From positions 248,001-312,000 of the forward strand of contig NZ_JAIHON010000004.1 in assembly GCF_021173675.1 (NCBI RefSeq): a DNA stretch of 64,000 bases. The letters run 5' to 3'. The notes beneath the pieces were generated by a model, which searched no databases, was not told where the DNA came from, and saw nothing but the letters and a program-made list of their open reading frames with translations. The DNA is from Streptomyces lincolnensis. GTDB lineage: Bacteria; Actinomycetota; Actinomycetes; Streptomycetales; Streptomycetaceae. Made by a program: the position numbers and the translations under genes. Shown here in pieces: positions 54,361-61,988 of this stretch; the first letter of the stretch is position 1, and each line of letters begins with the position of its first letter.

Positions 54361-54768
54361 ATGCAGCTAACGTTCCTGGGGAAGAACTCCACCCCTGGTG
54401 ACAGCCCTACCCTGTACGCCAGTGACCAGGACAGCTACGTCATCCAAGGCTGGAAGGTGTACGCGAACGAACTGCTCATGAAGCTCGACGTGCCGGAGGG
54501 CCAGACCATCATCGAGGTGCCGACCGAGCTGTTCGAGCACCTGACGAAGGACGGCCAACAGACCGGCGAGATCAAGAAGTTCAGCGAACCGATCATGCTC
54601 GTCACCGAACAGGGAACGGTCGTCCTGCAAGGCCCGGAGATGCACGACGAGGAAGCCCTGGGTCAGATGCGCATGCCCGACTATGAGACCTGCATCGAGG
54701 TTCCCAAGTCCTCGATCACGGCCCTGCTGGAGGAAGACAGTGGACCTGATCACCCCCGCTCAACGTGA
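54361..54768 (+). CDS. Conserved hypothetical protein of an Scr1-type module
   Basis: The 135-residue protein (MQLTFLGKNSTPGDSPTLYA, VIQGWKVYANELLMKLDVPEGQTIIEVPTELFEHL, acidic tail) resembles proteins that commonly precede DUF6879 and DUF5753/DUF397 genes in Streptomyces mobile regions. Function unknown. The DUF6879 gene begins within its last 29 bases, so they are coupled. GGGAGAG lies at ribosome-binding distance. Confidence 0.65.
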   Translation: MQLTFLGKNSTPGDSPTLYASDQDSYVIQGWKVYANELLMKLDVPEGQTIIEVPTELFEHLTKDGQQTGEIKKFSEPIMLVTEQGTVVLQGPEMHDEEALGQMRMPDYETCIEVPKSSITALLEEDSGPDHPRST

Positions 54769-55264
54769 CGAGCTGTTCAACGAGTTCGAACGGGACGCCT
54801 TCCACCTGGAGTTGAGGGACGACTACGGATCGCCCATCGAAGACACTCCGTATGTCCGCTGGAAGCGGGGCGAGCCTGACGACTACGCCTGGCTCGACGA
54901 CTGGAAGACGTTGATCAAGCAGGTCACGGGCGAAGGCAAGACCGTACGTCGTGTTCGTGTCATCACCGAGCCGCACAGCGAGTACGTCACTTGGGAGCAC
55001 TCGCTCACGCACCTCAACATCGAGATCGGCGAGGACATCCGCTGGCTGCCGCGTCACCTGTTGCCCGACGACATCACCTTCCCCTTGCAGGGGAATGACT
55101 GGTGGCTGTACGACGATCGACTCCTCGCCGTAGGCCACTTCGACCCCGAGGGCAGGGTGCTCGGGTCCGAGATCGTCGAGACCCCCGACGCGGTGGCCGA
55201 GTGCATCCGCCTGCGCGACTTCCTTTGGTCCGTCGCCATCCCACACGCCGAGTACAAGCCCTGA
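54740..55264 (+). CDS. DUF6879 family protein
   Basis: The 174-residue protein has FNEFERDAFHLELRDDYG, PYVRWKRGEPDDYAWLDDWKTLI, VRRVRVITEPHSEYVTWEHSLT, DIRWLPRHLLPDDITFPLQGNDWWLYDDRLLAVGHFDPEGR. This is the DUF6879 pattern found across Streptomyces beside Scr1-type regulators. No activity is known. GTG start overlapping the preceding gene; the DUF5753 regulator follows after 7 bp. Confidence 0.8.
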   Translation: MDLITPAQRDELFNEFERDAFHLELRDDYGSPIEDTPYVRWKRGEPDDYAWLDDWKTLIKQVTGEGKTVRRVRVITEPHSEYVTWEHSLTHLNIEIGEDIRWLPRHLLPDDITFPLQGNDWWLYDDRLLAVGHFDPEGRVLGSEIVETPDAVAECIRLRDFLWSVAIPHAEYKP

Positions 55265-55271
55265 CCCAACA

Positions 55272-56126
55272 GTGAGCAGCCAAGCACAAGAGGCACGAGA
55301 GGCGCTGGGTGCCCGGCTCCGCGGATTCCGCAAGGACGCGGGATTCGCGAGCGGTCGGGCATTCGCGCGCGTCACCGGGTGGCAGGAGTCCAAGGTCTCC
55401 CGGATCGAGAACGGCAAGCAGAATCCCAGCGAAGACGACATCCGCGTCTGGTGCCGGAAGACCGACAAGCTGAGTCAGCTACCGGACTTGATCGCCACCG
55501 TGCGCCACATCGACGAGCTGTGGCTTGAGTGGCGCCGGCACTTCAAGGACGGGGCGGAACAACGGCAGCGCAAGGCCCTGCCGGTCTACGAGAAGACCAG
55601 GGTCTTCCGGATCTGGCACCCGACGCTGGTGTGGGGAACGCTCCAGACGGCGGCGTATGCGGCGGAGACCTTCAGGCAGGTTGTTGACTTCTTCGAGATC
55701 CCTGACGACGCGGAGGCAGCCACGGCCAAGCGGCTGGAGCGCCAGCAGTACCTATACCAAGGCGACCGGCTCTTTGACGTAGTGCTTGGCGAGCAGGCGC
55801 TCTACACCAATTTCGGAGGTCCGGAGGTGATGAGGGGGCAACTCGACCGTCTGTTGGCGGTGATGCGGAACCCCCGGTTGGTACTGGGCATAGTCCCCAG
55901 ATCCGCCAACATCGCGATCTGGCCCGGCAATTCGTTCTCGATGTTCGATGACAGGCTCGTCCTCGTCGAGACCTACTCTGCGGAGTTCTCGGTCACGCAG
56001 CCGCGCGAGATCGAGCTGTACGCCAAGGCGTTCGCCCTCTTGCGGCAGTCCGCTGTTCACGGCACCGCAGTGCGCGACCTCATCTTCGAGGCGATTCACC
56101 ACTTCGATCAGCTACCGAGCGACTAG
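55272..56126 (+). CDS. XRE/DUF5753 Scr1-type regulator
   Basis: The 284-residue protein has an N-terminal helix-turn-helix (ALGARLRGFRKDAGFASGRAFARVTGWQESKVSRIENGKQNPSEDDI) and the DUF5753 domain (RVFRIWHPTLVWGTLQTAAYAAETFRQV to ELYAKAFALLRQSAVHG). In S. coelicolor such a regulator neutralises the growth-inhibiting DUF397 partner and affects antibiotic production. It is followed after 10 bp by a DUF397 gene. Confidence 0.88.
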   Translation: MSSQAQEAREALGARLRGFRKDAGFASGRAFARVTGWQESKVSRIENGKQNPSEDDIRVWCRKTDKLSQLPDLIATVRHIDELWLEWRRHFKDGAEQRQRKALPVYEKTRVFRIWHPTLVWGTLQTAAYAAETFRQVVDFFEIPDDAEAATAKRLERQQYLYQGDRLFDVVLGEQALYTNFGGPEVMRGQLDRLLAVMRNPRLVLGIVPRSANIAIWPGNSFSMFDDRLVLVETYSAEFSVTQPREIELYAKAFALLRQSAVHGTAVRDLIFEAIHHFDQLPSD

Positions 56127-56136
56127 GAGAAACAGC

Positions 56137-56331
56137 ATGAAACCCGCGGAACCCAAGTGGCGTACCAGCTCTTACACGGGCACTGAGAACTGTGTCGAAG
56201 TGGCCGACAACGACCCGAGGAGGATCATGGTCCGGGACACGAAGGACCGCGACGGCGGAACACTGGCCTTCCCGCCGTCGTCCTGGACGCCCTTCGTAGG
56301 ATTCGCGGCCGGGGTCAGGCTGCCGGAGTAA
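56137..56331 (+). CDS. DUF397 family protein (Scr2-type toxin-like)
   Basis: The 64-residue protein has the DUF397 pattern: WRTSSYTGTENCVEVADNDPRRIMVRDTKDRDGGTLAFPPSSWTPFV. It is the usual partner of an XRE/DUF5753 regulator. GGAGAA precedes the ATG at 56137. It ends 17 bp into the convergent hypothetical gene at 56315. Confidence 0.88.
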   Translation: MKPAEPKWRTSSYTGTENCVEVADNDPRRIMVRDTKDRDGGTLAFPPSSWTPFVGFAAGVRLPE

Positions 56332-56590
56332 GGGCGACGAGCAGGGGCCCCGCAGCGTTTGTCCAGTCCCGCCCGGCTTCAACAGCGTCTCTGCCGGCGG
56401 AAGTGATGCTGTCGTGGACCGGGGCGAGGAAGGCCGCGCGGAAGTGCGCCTGAGCGTCCCGGTCCATGGGGCTCGCGGAGACGGCCTCGACGACCTTCTC
56501 GTTCAGGACCGCAGCCGCCTCGCCGAAGTCACTGCCAGTCCACTCGTCCGCATGCTCGGCGACCAGCGCCCACGTCATCTTGAACGTCAT
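56315..56590 (-). CDS. Hypothetical protein, 91 residues
   Basis: The protein is helical (WALVAEHADEWTGSDFGEAAAVLNEKVVEAVSASP, AHFRAAFLAPVHDSITSAGRDAVEAGRDW) with no recognised family. It is the last leftward gene of the phage-like block and overlaps the DUF397 gene end by 17 bp. A GTGTAAAGT motif and a hairpin lie upstream between it and the next gene. Confidence 0.5.
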   Translation of the reverse strand: MTFKMTWALVAEHADEWTGSDFGEAAAVLNEKVVEAVSASPMDRDAQAHFRAAFLAPVHDSITSAGRDAVEAGRDWTNAAGPLLVALTPAA

Positions 56591-56620
56591 GGTCTCAGCT
56601 TAACGCCCGAACATGCGTAA

Positions 56621-56642
56621 GGACCCCTCCGAAAAGGGGTCC
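56621..56642 (-). terminator. Hairpin after the replication block
   Basis: GGACCCCT pairs with AGGGGTCC around the loop CCGAAA, 22-43 bp after the stop of the gene ending at 56664. There is no T run. It partly overlaps the recurrent 16-bp motif. Confidence 0.6.
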
Positions 56643-56652
56643 AACTTTACAC
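56638..56652 (-). promoter_or_regulatory. Recurrent motif GTGTAAAGTTGGACC, site 1
   Basis: It reads GTGTAAAGTTGGACC on the coding strand, one T shorter than the other copies. It lies in the gap after the stop at 56664. Other sites: 58947, 60971, 62874, 63063. Confidence 0.5.
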
Positions 56653-56663
56653 GCGCGCCGAGG

Positions 56664-57056
56664 TCACACCGGCTTGTTCACCAGGACGGACAGGACTTTG
56701 ATCACCCGCTTCAGGGTTCCGGCACTGTACGCCGCGAGGTCGGACAGAACCTTGATCTGTGCCGCCGTCTCCTCGTCGGTCGGCGCGGGCAGCGCCAGGT
56801 AAGCGAGGCTCAGGTCGATTCGCTGGTCGAGGTAGCTGATCGCGAGCGTGGCCTCAGCGTGCAGGCTGTCGAGCGCCAACTCGTCCTGATGTTGGGCAAC
56901 TTCAGCTTCGGTGAACGGGCGGGCGGTGACCGCCCCGTCCGCTTGGCGTTCGTAGAAGGTCAGGGTTGCGTCGTCCCAGAACTCGAAGTCCTCGGGGCCC
57001 ATGCCAGCGGGGGCCTCCACGGTGGGGACGGGCTCCTCGGGCAGGGGTTCGCTCAC
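56664..57056 (-). CDS. Phage hypothetical protein, 130 residues
   Basis: The N-terminus is acidic and Pro-rich (MSEPLPEEPVPTVEAPAGMGPEDFEFWDDATLTFYERQADGAVTARPFTEAEVAQHQDELA). Two helices follow (ATLAISYLDQRIDLSLAYLALP, AAQIKVLSDLAAYSAGTLKRVIKVL). No family is recognised. Its ATG overlaps the stop of the sigma-region-4-like gene by 4 bp, so it belongs to the same leftward operon. Confidence 0.55.
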   Translation of the reverse strand: MSEPLPEEPVPTVEAPAGMGPEDFEFWDDATLTFYERQADGAVTARPFTEAEVAQHQDELALDSLHAEATLAISYLDQRIDLSLAYLALPAPTDEETAAQIKVLSDLAAYSAGTLKRVIKVLSVLVNKPV

Positions 57057-57436
57057 GCTGCGGTCTCCAATTCGTCGTAACTGTCGATGTAGTCAGTGCC
57101 GTTGAGGTGGGCGGCAAGCTTGCCGACCGCGCGTTCAAGGCGGTAGCGGATGGCCCGGTCGGTGACCGCTTCGCGGGCCGCGATCCGCTGGTCCTCCCAG
57201 TCGAGCGCGAAGTGCATGAACAGGGTTCGCCGTTCGGCCAGGGAGAGCGGAGCCGTCTTCCAGCCCCGCCGGATGTCGGCGAGGTGGGCGAACAAGGTCC
57301 CCGCGGCCTTTTTGTCGACGGTCCCCTTCGGCATGTCCGCGTCCGGGGCCGTGGGGTTGCGGATGCCGTAGGCGGCTTCCACGTCCCACACGGCCGGAAG
57401 CAGGTGCTCGACGAGGCGCCGGTCGTACCCGCTCAC
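57053..57436 (-). CDS. Sigma-region-4-like small protein
   Basis: The 127-residue product ends with LSLAERRTLFMHFALDWEDQRIAAREAVTDRAIRYRLERAVGKLAAHL. That follows the sigma region 4 helix-turn-helix layout (ER..L...Y.L.....IA......R..V...L.RA..KL). The N-terminal half (DRRLVEHLLPAVWDVEAAYGI) is unclassified. GTG start at 57436 overlaps the stop of the upstream gene. It may bind the -35 region as part of a two-piece phage transcription factor, or may simply be another HTH protein. Confidence 0.5.
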   Translation of the reverse strand: MSGYDRRLVEHLLPAVWDVEAAYGIRNPTAPDADMPKGTVDKKAAGTLFAHLADIRRGWKTAPLSLAERRTLFMHFALDWEDQRIAAREAVTDRAIRYRLERAVGKLAAHLNGTDYIDSYDELETAA

Positions 57437-57756
57437 ACACGCCCCTTCTCGGCCGCGTCGCAGGCCGCCTCGTAGGACGTGTGACGGATGCGGTGCTTGG
57501 CCTCGGTCTTCACCCGGTCGATCAGGTCGAGGACGAGGCGGTGATAGAGGACGCCGAGCCCGAGGTTCGGGTCGGCCAGGCACTCGTTCACCATCGCGGG
57601 CTTCGTCGCCAGGATGATCAACGCCTCTTGCCGGGCGTCCTCGTACTCCATCGTGAGCGTGTCCTCGTACCCGTCCGCGATGCGGCGGGCAGCGCGGCCC
57701 GCGAGGGCCACCACCTCGGGCAGGCCGAGGACCCGCCAGTCGGCGTGGGTTGTCAC
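57433..57756 (-). CDS. Sigma-region-2-like small protein
   Basis: The 107-residue product has VVALAGRAARRIADGYEDTLTMEYEDARQEALIILATKP and LGVLYHRLVLDLIDRVKTEAKHRIR. This resembles sigma region 2, with a D-x-x-QEA segment and a following R..L.D..R helix. It stops at the beginning of the region-4-like gene (GTGA overlap). Together they would make one ECF-like sigma of about 230 residues. The similarity is by pattern only. Confidence 0.45.
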   Translation of the reverse strand: MTTHADWRVLGLPEVVALAGRAARRIADGYEDTLTMEYEDARQEALIILATKPAMVNECLADPNLGLGVLYHRLVLDLIDRVKTEAKHRIRHTSYEAACDAAEKGRV

Positions 57757-58952
57757 CGGACCACTTCCTTGACCGGTACTTCGCCGCCCTTCGTGACCAT
57801 GACCATCAGGCCGGGCGCCCCGCGCGTGCCCTTCAGATGGCGCCACCACGTCGACTCGGACTCCATCGCCGGCACCTGTATGAAGGTGCGCGGGCCGTCC
57901 GTGTCGATGAACTCGTGGTGCAGGTGACCGGCGAGAAGCAGGTCCGCCGTGTGCATGGCGCTCGTCTTGTCGAACGCCTGGCCCCGCCACCATTCGAAGT
58001 GCCTGCCCGGCCGCCACTGGTGCCCGTGGGCATGCGCGACGACCGTTCCGGAACACTCGACGACGACCGTCAGTTCGTCCGTGTCGGGGACGTACACCTC
58101 GACGTGCTCGTACTCCTCGCCCGCCAGGGTCAGGGCCTCGCCGACCGAGATCAGGGCGTCCGTGTCGTGGCTGTCGTCGTAGCGGGTCACGCCCTTGCCG
58201 TTCACGCGGACGGCCTCGCCGTGGTTGCCGGGTACGGCCACGACCGTCAGCCGGGCCACCAGCGGGGCCAGGCGGAGGATCGCGTACGCCATCAGGCGCC
58301 GGGTCAAACGGATCTGCTCGGTAAGCGTGAGCTGGGTCCGGGCCACGTTCGAACCGCCCTGCGAGACGTAGCCTTCGATGTGATCGCCGAGCCACGCGAG
58401 GTGGACGTGCTCGATCTTGTACCGCCACCGGTACTGGGACAGCAGCTCGGCGGACTTGTCGATGCAGGCCATCGCCCGCCGCAGAGTGCCTTCGTAGCCG
58501 TCGCCATCGACCTTGCCGAACTGCATGTCGCCCAGGGCGATTACGTACGTCCACTCGCCGTCAGCGGGCTCGGCCTGGCGGGGCGCGGGGGTGTGCTCGT
58601 CGAAGACCCGGAGCAGCTCGTCGACACTCGGCCGCTCGAAATCCGCCGGCACCTTGCGGCGGCCGAAGGAGAAGCGGGCCGAGACGCCCGGCTCGCCGTT
58701 CGGCATGGTCCACTCGGAGGACCGGAAGCCGGTCACCTCCCACTCGGCGGGGTCGAGCTGGTGGGCGCGGAGTACGTCGGCCGCAGACGACTCGGGGTCG
58801 ATGCTCTCGGGGCCGCGCACGGTCACCTCGGCCGCGTCGCCCGAGACCTCGATCTGGCGGGTGAAGTCCCGCTCGGGGTCGGCCTGGCGGCCGGGAACGG
58901 CCGGGGCGGTCGGCGTCTGGAGAAGGTCGTTCAGCAATTCAGACTGGGTCAA
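57753..58952 (-). CDS. Calcineurin-like metallophosphoesterase
   Basis: The 399-residue protein has a basic, unclassified N-terminal 130 residues and then the phosphoesterase motifs in order: ALGDMQFGKVDGDGY, LAWLGDHIEGY, VVAVPGNHGEAVR, VVAHAHGHQW and LLAGHLHHEFID. The first motif has Gln where His is usual (D-x-H becomes D-x-Q). Phage members of this family act on nucleic acid or nucleotides, SbcD being a distant relative. A TTG at 58952 lies within the recurrent motif and follows the previous stop by 3 bp; a later start is possible. Confidence 0.8.
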   Translation of the reverse strand: MTQSELLNDLLQTPTAPAVPGRQADPERDFTRQIEVSGDAAEVTVRGPESIDPESSAADVLRAHQLDPAEWEVTGFRSSEWTMPNGEPGVSARFSFGRRKVPADFERPSVDELLRVFDEHTPAPRQAEPADGEWTYVIALGDMQFGKVDGDGYEGTLRRAMACIDKSAELLSQYRWRYKIEHVHLAWLGDHIEGYVSQGGSNVARTQLTLTEQIRLTRRLMAYAILRLAPLVARLTVVAVPGNHGEAVRVNGKGVTRYDDSHDTDALISVGEALTLAGEEYEHVEVYVPDTDELTVVVECSGTVVAHAHGHQWRPGRHFEWWRGQAFDKTSAMHTADLLLAGHLHHEFIDTDGPRTFIQVPAMESESTWWRHLKGTRGAPGLMVMVTKGGEVPVKEVVR

Positions 58953-58961
58953 ACTTTACAC
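58947..58961 (-). promoter_or_regulatory. Recurrent motif GTGTAAAGTTTGACC, site 2
   Basis: It reads GTGTAAAGTTTGACC on the coding strand. It spans the TAA of the upstream gene and the proposed TTG start of the phosphoesterase. Confidence 0.5.
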
Positions 58962-59162
58962 TCCATCACGAAGAGATCGGCGGTACGTACGGATCGTGGA
59001 GGCGGACACGCTGTGTCCGTGCTTGCGGAGGACGAGGGCCAGGCGCTCGGCCGAGGAGCCGTCGAGGAGACGCAGGACGACCGTCTCCCGTACGTCTGGC
59101 TCCAGCTCCTCGTAGATGCGCTTCAGGGTCGGGCCAGGGCTGCCCGGCAGAGCCTCGCTCAC
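58956..59162 (-). CDS. Small helix-turn-helix-like protein, 68 residues
   Basis: TLKRIYEELEPDVRETVVLRLLDGSSAERLALVLRKHGHSVSASTIRTYRRSLRDGV looks like a short HTH domain with a recognition helix SASTIRTYRRSL. It overlaps the upstream gene's stop (4 bp) and is part of the coupled series. It could be a terminase small subunit-like or a regulatory DNA-binding protein; the call is open. Confidence 0.55.
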   Translation of the reverse strand: MSEALPGSPGPTLKRIYEELEPDVRETVVLRLLDGSSAERLALVLRKHGHSVSASTIRTYRRSLRDGV

Positions 59163-59524
59163 GGCCGCCTCCGGTCGATCTGCTCGACGGCCGCGACCGT
59201 GAGCGACGCTAGGCGGACGAGGCCCTCGCGGATGTCCTCGACCGTGCGCCCGCCGAAGGCGGAGAAGGCGACCTGCACGGCCAGGCCGTCAACGCCGAAC
59301 GTTCCGGCGTCCTGGCGGGCTTCGTTGATCGAGTCCCAGTCCTCGGCCCGCCTGCGGTAGGTCTCCGCCCCGCGCGAGGGGAGGTGGCCGCCGACCAAGG
59401 CAGAGGGAAGGTCGCCGACCTCGCGGGCCTCCGCGCCCACCTCGGCGAGGACGGCCGAAAAGGGGTCGGTCTTCCGTGCCGGCGCCTTTCGCGGGGCAGT
59501 CCTCTTGGCGGTCGTCTCGGTCAC
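59159..59524 (-). CDS. Phage hypothetical protein, 121 residues
   Basis: A basic Lys/Arg/Ala N-terminus (TAKRTAPRKAPARKTDPF) leads into a helical body (YRRRAEDWDSINEARQDAG, VQVAFSAFGGRTVEDIREGLVRLASLTVAAVEQIDRRRP). No family is recognised. It is coupled by 4-bp overlaps to both neighbours. Confidence 0.55.
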   Translation of the reverse strand: MTETTAKRTAPRKAPARKTDPFSAVLAEVGAEAREVGDLPSALVGGHLPSRGAETYRRRAEDWDSINEARQDAGTFGVDGLAVQVAFSAFGGRTVEDIREGLVRLASLTVAAVEQIDRRRP

Positions 59525-60189
59525 TGGCTGTCCTCCTTGATCAGGTTGAGAAGCGGCTGAGCGCCTCCCTGCATGTAGGTGTCCGTCACGTCTCCGTCGC
59601 GCAGGCGCACGCCCTTGGCCGACCGAAGGGCCCGGCAGATTCGGGCAGTGAACTCTGCGCCCGCGTCGTCCGGGTCACCCCAGACGCGCACTCGGTTGAA
59701 CCCGGCGAGCATCCGCCTGTGTCTGCCCTGCCAGAGGGCGGCGCCGGGGATGGCGACTGCGTGAAGGCCGAGCTTCCGCAGGATGATCCGGTCGAGTTCG
59801 CCCTCGGTCACGTCGATCGTGTCCCCGGCCTGGTGCACGTCGCCCACGCCGTACATGCGGGGCGGGTCGTCCTTGATCGTGTTGTACTTGCCGTGGAAGT
59901 GGGCCCTGTGGTCGTGGTCTTCGAGGCAGCGGAAGCGGACCGTCAGGGGCGCGTCAGCGCGGTCGAGGTACGGGATTGCGAGCATTCCACGGAAGCGCTC
60001 ATGGCCGGGGAACGGGTGGTCACCGACGACGCCAAGCCGGTGTGTAGCCGCCTCCTCGCGACCGATTCCCCGGTCGAGCAGGTACCGAGCGACGCCCGGC
60101 GTAAGAGCTGCCTGGTACGCGCTCACCGCCTCCTCCAGCATCTCGCGTTGCGAAGGCGAGAGAGGCTGCAAGGGCTCGTGCTCCGACAA
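59521..60189 (-). CDS. TOPRIM-domain DNA primase
   Basis: The 222-residue protein begins with the primase-type segment SPSQREMLEEAVSAYQAALTPGVARYLLDRGIGREEAATHRLGVVGDHPFPGHERFRGMLAIPYLD. It continues into TOPRIM with the acidic motif DTIDVTEGELDRIILRKLG and the DxD-like VRVWGDPDDAGAEF. It lacks a zinc domain, which is encoded by the overlapping gene upstream. Together they would supply a phage DnaG. The TTG start at 60189 is uncertain, because the frame overlaps the CHC2 gene by 170 bp. Confidence 0.8.
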   Translation of the reverse strand: MSEHEPLQPLSPSQREMLEEAVSAYQAALTPGVARYLLDRGIGREEAATHRLGVVGDHPFPGHERFRGMLAIPYLDRADAPLTVRFRCLEDHDHRAHFHGKYNTIKDDPPRMYGVGDVHQAGDTIDVTEGELDRIILRKLGLHAVAIPGAALWQGRHRRMLAGFNRVRVWGDPDDAGAEFTARICRALRSAKGVRLRDGDVTDTYMQGGAQPLLNLIKEDSQ

Positions 60190-60454
60190 AATCGATCTCT
60201 TTCTCGTTGACGGTCTTCTCGTAGTTGATGATCAGTTCGTAGCTGTCCCCCGCCTTCTGGCAGGAGTGGCACTTCCAGACCTGCCGGTCGAGGTTGTAGG
60301 AGAAGGAGGGGTCGTTGTCCTCGTGCAGCGGACAGCGGGCCATCCCGATGGACCGATGCGCGTTGTACTCGACGCCGTAGTGATCCATGGCCGCTTCGAG
60401 CGTGGGCTTCTCGTCCTGGTCCCGGTGGTCGTTGTCGATCCGGCGGAACCTCAC
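60020..60454 (-). CDS. CHC2 zinc-binding primase domain protein
   Basis: The 144-residue protein carries the CHC2 zinc ribbon (MARCPLHEDNDPSFSYNL, then QVWKCHSCQKAGDSYELI), the DNA-binding domain found at the N-terminus of DnaG. The last 60 residues (IDFVGARALAASLAFATRDAGGGG, ending PAWRRR) look like a natural basic tail even though they overlap the TOPRIM gene in another frame. So this appears to be a true overlapping gene and not only a frameshifted primase. GTG start at 60454. Confidence 0.75.
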   Translation of the reverse strand: MRFRRIDNDHRDQDEKPTLEAAMDHYGVEYNAHRSIGMARCPLHEDNDPSFSYNLDRQVWKCHSCQKAGDSYELIINYEKTVNEKEIDFVGARALAASLAFATRDAGGGGERVPGSSYAGRRSVPARPGNRSRGGGYTPAWRRR

Positions 60455-60603
60455 GGCACCCGCCTACCGAGAAACCACCCCTTGTGGTCGTCGTAGCCGA
60501 GGGACTCCAGCCCGGCGGAACCGGCCGTCTCGTGATCGAAGCGGCCCAACTCCTCGACCAGGCGCTCGTACTCGGCGGCCTCTTCGTAGGTGAGGGCGCT
60601 CAC
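60451..60603 (-). CDS. Small coupled protein, 50 residues
   Basis: A GTG at 60603 opens a frame (MSALTYEEAAEYERLVEELG, then DHETAGSAGLESLGYDDHKGW) that ends at 60451. It overlaps the nuclease stop upstream and the CHC2 start downstream by 4 bp each, as the annotated neighbours do. Acidic; no family recognised. Confidence 0.6.
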   Translation of the reverse strand: MSALTYEEAAEYERLVEELGRFDHETAGSAGLESLGYDDHKGWFLGRRVP

Positions 60604-60977
60604 TCGGCCGTCTCCAGCCCGAAGTACGCCTCGACCGTGGTCAGGACGAACGCCTTCCGCCAGTTCTTCCCCCGGCGCTTCACGATGGCGATCGACTCCA
60701 CGCGGTCCGGGGCGATGCCGCGATGCTTGGCGAAGTTGATCCGCTCGCGCTCGGCCTCGTCGAGGAACGGGCCCGGCTCGAACTTCGCGTTCTTCGCCTC
60801 GATGATGGTGAAGAGGCCGCCGTCCTCGCGCACCGCGAGATCGCCCTCGTCCTCTGGGCCGGTCAGCCGCAGCCGCTCGACATCCTCACCAGCAGAGCGG
60901 AGCCCTGCCATGAGTTCGATCTCCCAGTCGGCGCCTCGGCGCTTGTTGGCCTTGTTGCGCTTGGCGATCGGGTCCAA
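60600..60977 (-). CDS. PD-(D/E)XK nuclease, Holliday-junction-resolvase-like
   Basis: The 125-residue protein has a basic N-terminus (KRNKANKRRGADWEIELMAGLRSAG) and the PD-(D/E)XK core: glutamate in ADWEIELM, then EGDLAVRED and TIIEAKNAKFEPGPFL. Its size fits archaeal-Hjc-like or phage resolvase nucleases that process branched DNA. The TTG start at 60977 lies within the recurrent 16-bp motif. It is followed by the ATG-less but coupled 50-residue gene. Confidence 0.75.
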   Translation of the reverse strand: MDPIAKRNKANKRRGADWEIELMAGLRSAGEDVERLRLTGPEDEGDLAVREDGGLFTIIEAKNAKFEPGPFLDEAERERINFAKHRGIAPDRVESIAIVKRRGKNWRKAFVLTTVEAYFGLETAE

Positions 60978-60986
60978 ACTTTACAC
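60971..60986 (-). promoter_or_regulatory. Recurrent motif GTGTAAAGTTTGGACC, site 3
   Basis: The coding strand reads GTGTAAAGTTTGGACC, the fullest version. It lies in the 15-bp gap between the ATPase stop and the nuclease start. Confidence 0.55.
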
Positions 60987-60992
60987 CTACCT

Positions 60993-61883
60993 CTACTTCA
61001 TCAGGGCGTCGGTCGGGGACCAGGGCCTTGCGGGCGTGGCCGCCGGCACCGGGCGTTCGAGCTTCGAGAAGCGCGTCACCTCGGGATGGCAGCGCATCGA
61101 CGCGTACCGCCTGGCCGTGGGGTCGCAGGGGCCCATGCGCTGTTTGATCACGGCGACCCGGTACTCGTGCGAAGTCGGATCGAGTGCGACCGACAGTGAC
61201 AGCTCCGGCTTCTCTGACAAGCCGCCCTTTACCTGGTCGCGGGACGGCGGCGCCCACGGGTCCGACTTCGCCTCCCAGCTCTTGTCGCTCGCGTGGTGAA
61301 GAACGATCACGGTCGCGCCGGTCGCGCGGGCAAGCTCCGTGAGGCCACTCATCACCGCCATTTGCTCGGTGTAGTCGGACTCGGCGCCCTCGAAGTCCAT
61401 GAGGTTGTCGAACACCATCACGGCCGGATAGGCGTCCCACAGTTCGACGTACGCCTCCAACTCCTCGTCAACGGTCTTCCAGTTGATCGGCGAACCGAAG
61501 GAGAAGGTGACGTTCAAAGGGGTCAGGGCGGCGAGGTACTCCTCGCGGTGCCGTCCGCCGGCACCCATGCCAGCCTCGACCATCTCGGTCGTGTCGCCGG
61601 TCTGCATGGATGCGAGCCGGGACGACGCGGTGAAGGCCGACATGTCCGCCGAGAAGTACAGGGTCGGCAGATTCATGGAGGCCACCCAGAACAACGCGAA
61701 GCCCGACTTCTGCGTCCCACTTCTGCCCGCGATCATGATGACCTCGCCGTGACGCGGTCGGCACCCCATGCCGTACAGGGCGTCGAACGCCTCGATCCTC
61801 GGCAGCTCCTTGCCGGACTCGGCGTGAAGCGCGAGAGACCTAGCGGGGGTCAGCACGTACGGGCTCCTCTCTGTAGATGGCAC
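60993..61883 (-). CDS. RecA/DnaB-type replicative ATPase
   Basis: The 296-residue RecA-fold ATPase has Walker A GEVIMIAGRSGTQKSGFALF (near residue 50), Walker B YPAVMVFDNLMDFEG (near 160) and the sensor segment VIVLHHASDKSWE. It resembles the C-terminal motor of DnaB helicases and phage RepA-like ATPases, without an N-terminal primase-interaction domain. It is placed upstream of the primase genes, consistent with a phage replisome. Start at 61883; the preceding 105 bp show no gene. Confidence 0.78.
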   Translation of the reverse strand: MPSTERSPYVLTPARSLALHAESGKELPRIEAFDALYGMGCRPRHGEVIMIAGRSGTQKSGFALFWVASMNLPTLYFSADMSAFTASSRLASMQTGDTTEMVEAGMGAGGRHREEYLAALTPLNVTFSFGSPINWKTVDEELEAYVELWDAYPAVMVFDNLMDFEGAESDYTEQMAVMSGLTELARATGATVIVLHHASDKSWEAKSDPWAPPSRDQVKGGLSEKPELSLSVALDPTSHEYRVAVIKQRMGPCDPTARRYASMRCHPEVTRFSKLERPVPAATPARPWSPTDALMK

Positions 61884-61988
61884 CGCGGATTCCCGCAGCG
61901 CGGATCGGGGTTGTGCAGGGGCACGGGTCCTCCAGACCCGCGAGGCGGGGGCCAGCCGAGCGACCGGCCCCCAGCTCCTCGCGTACGG

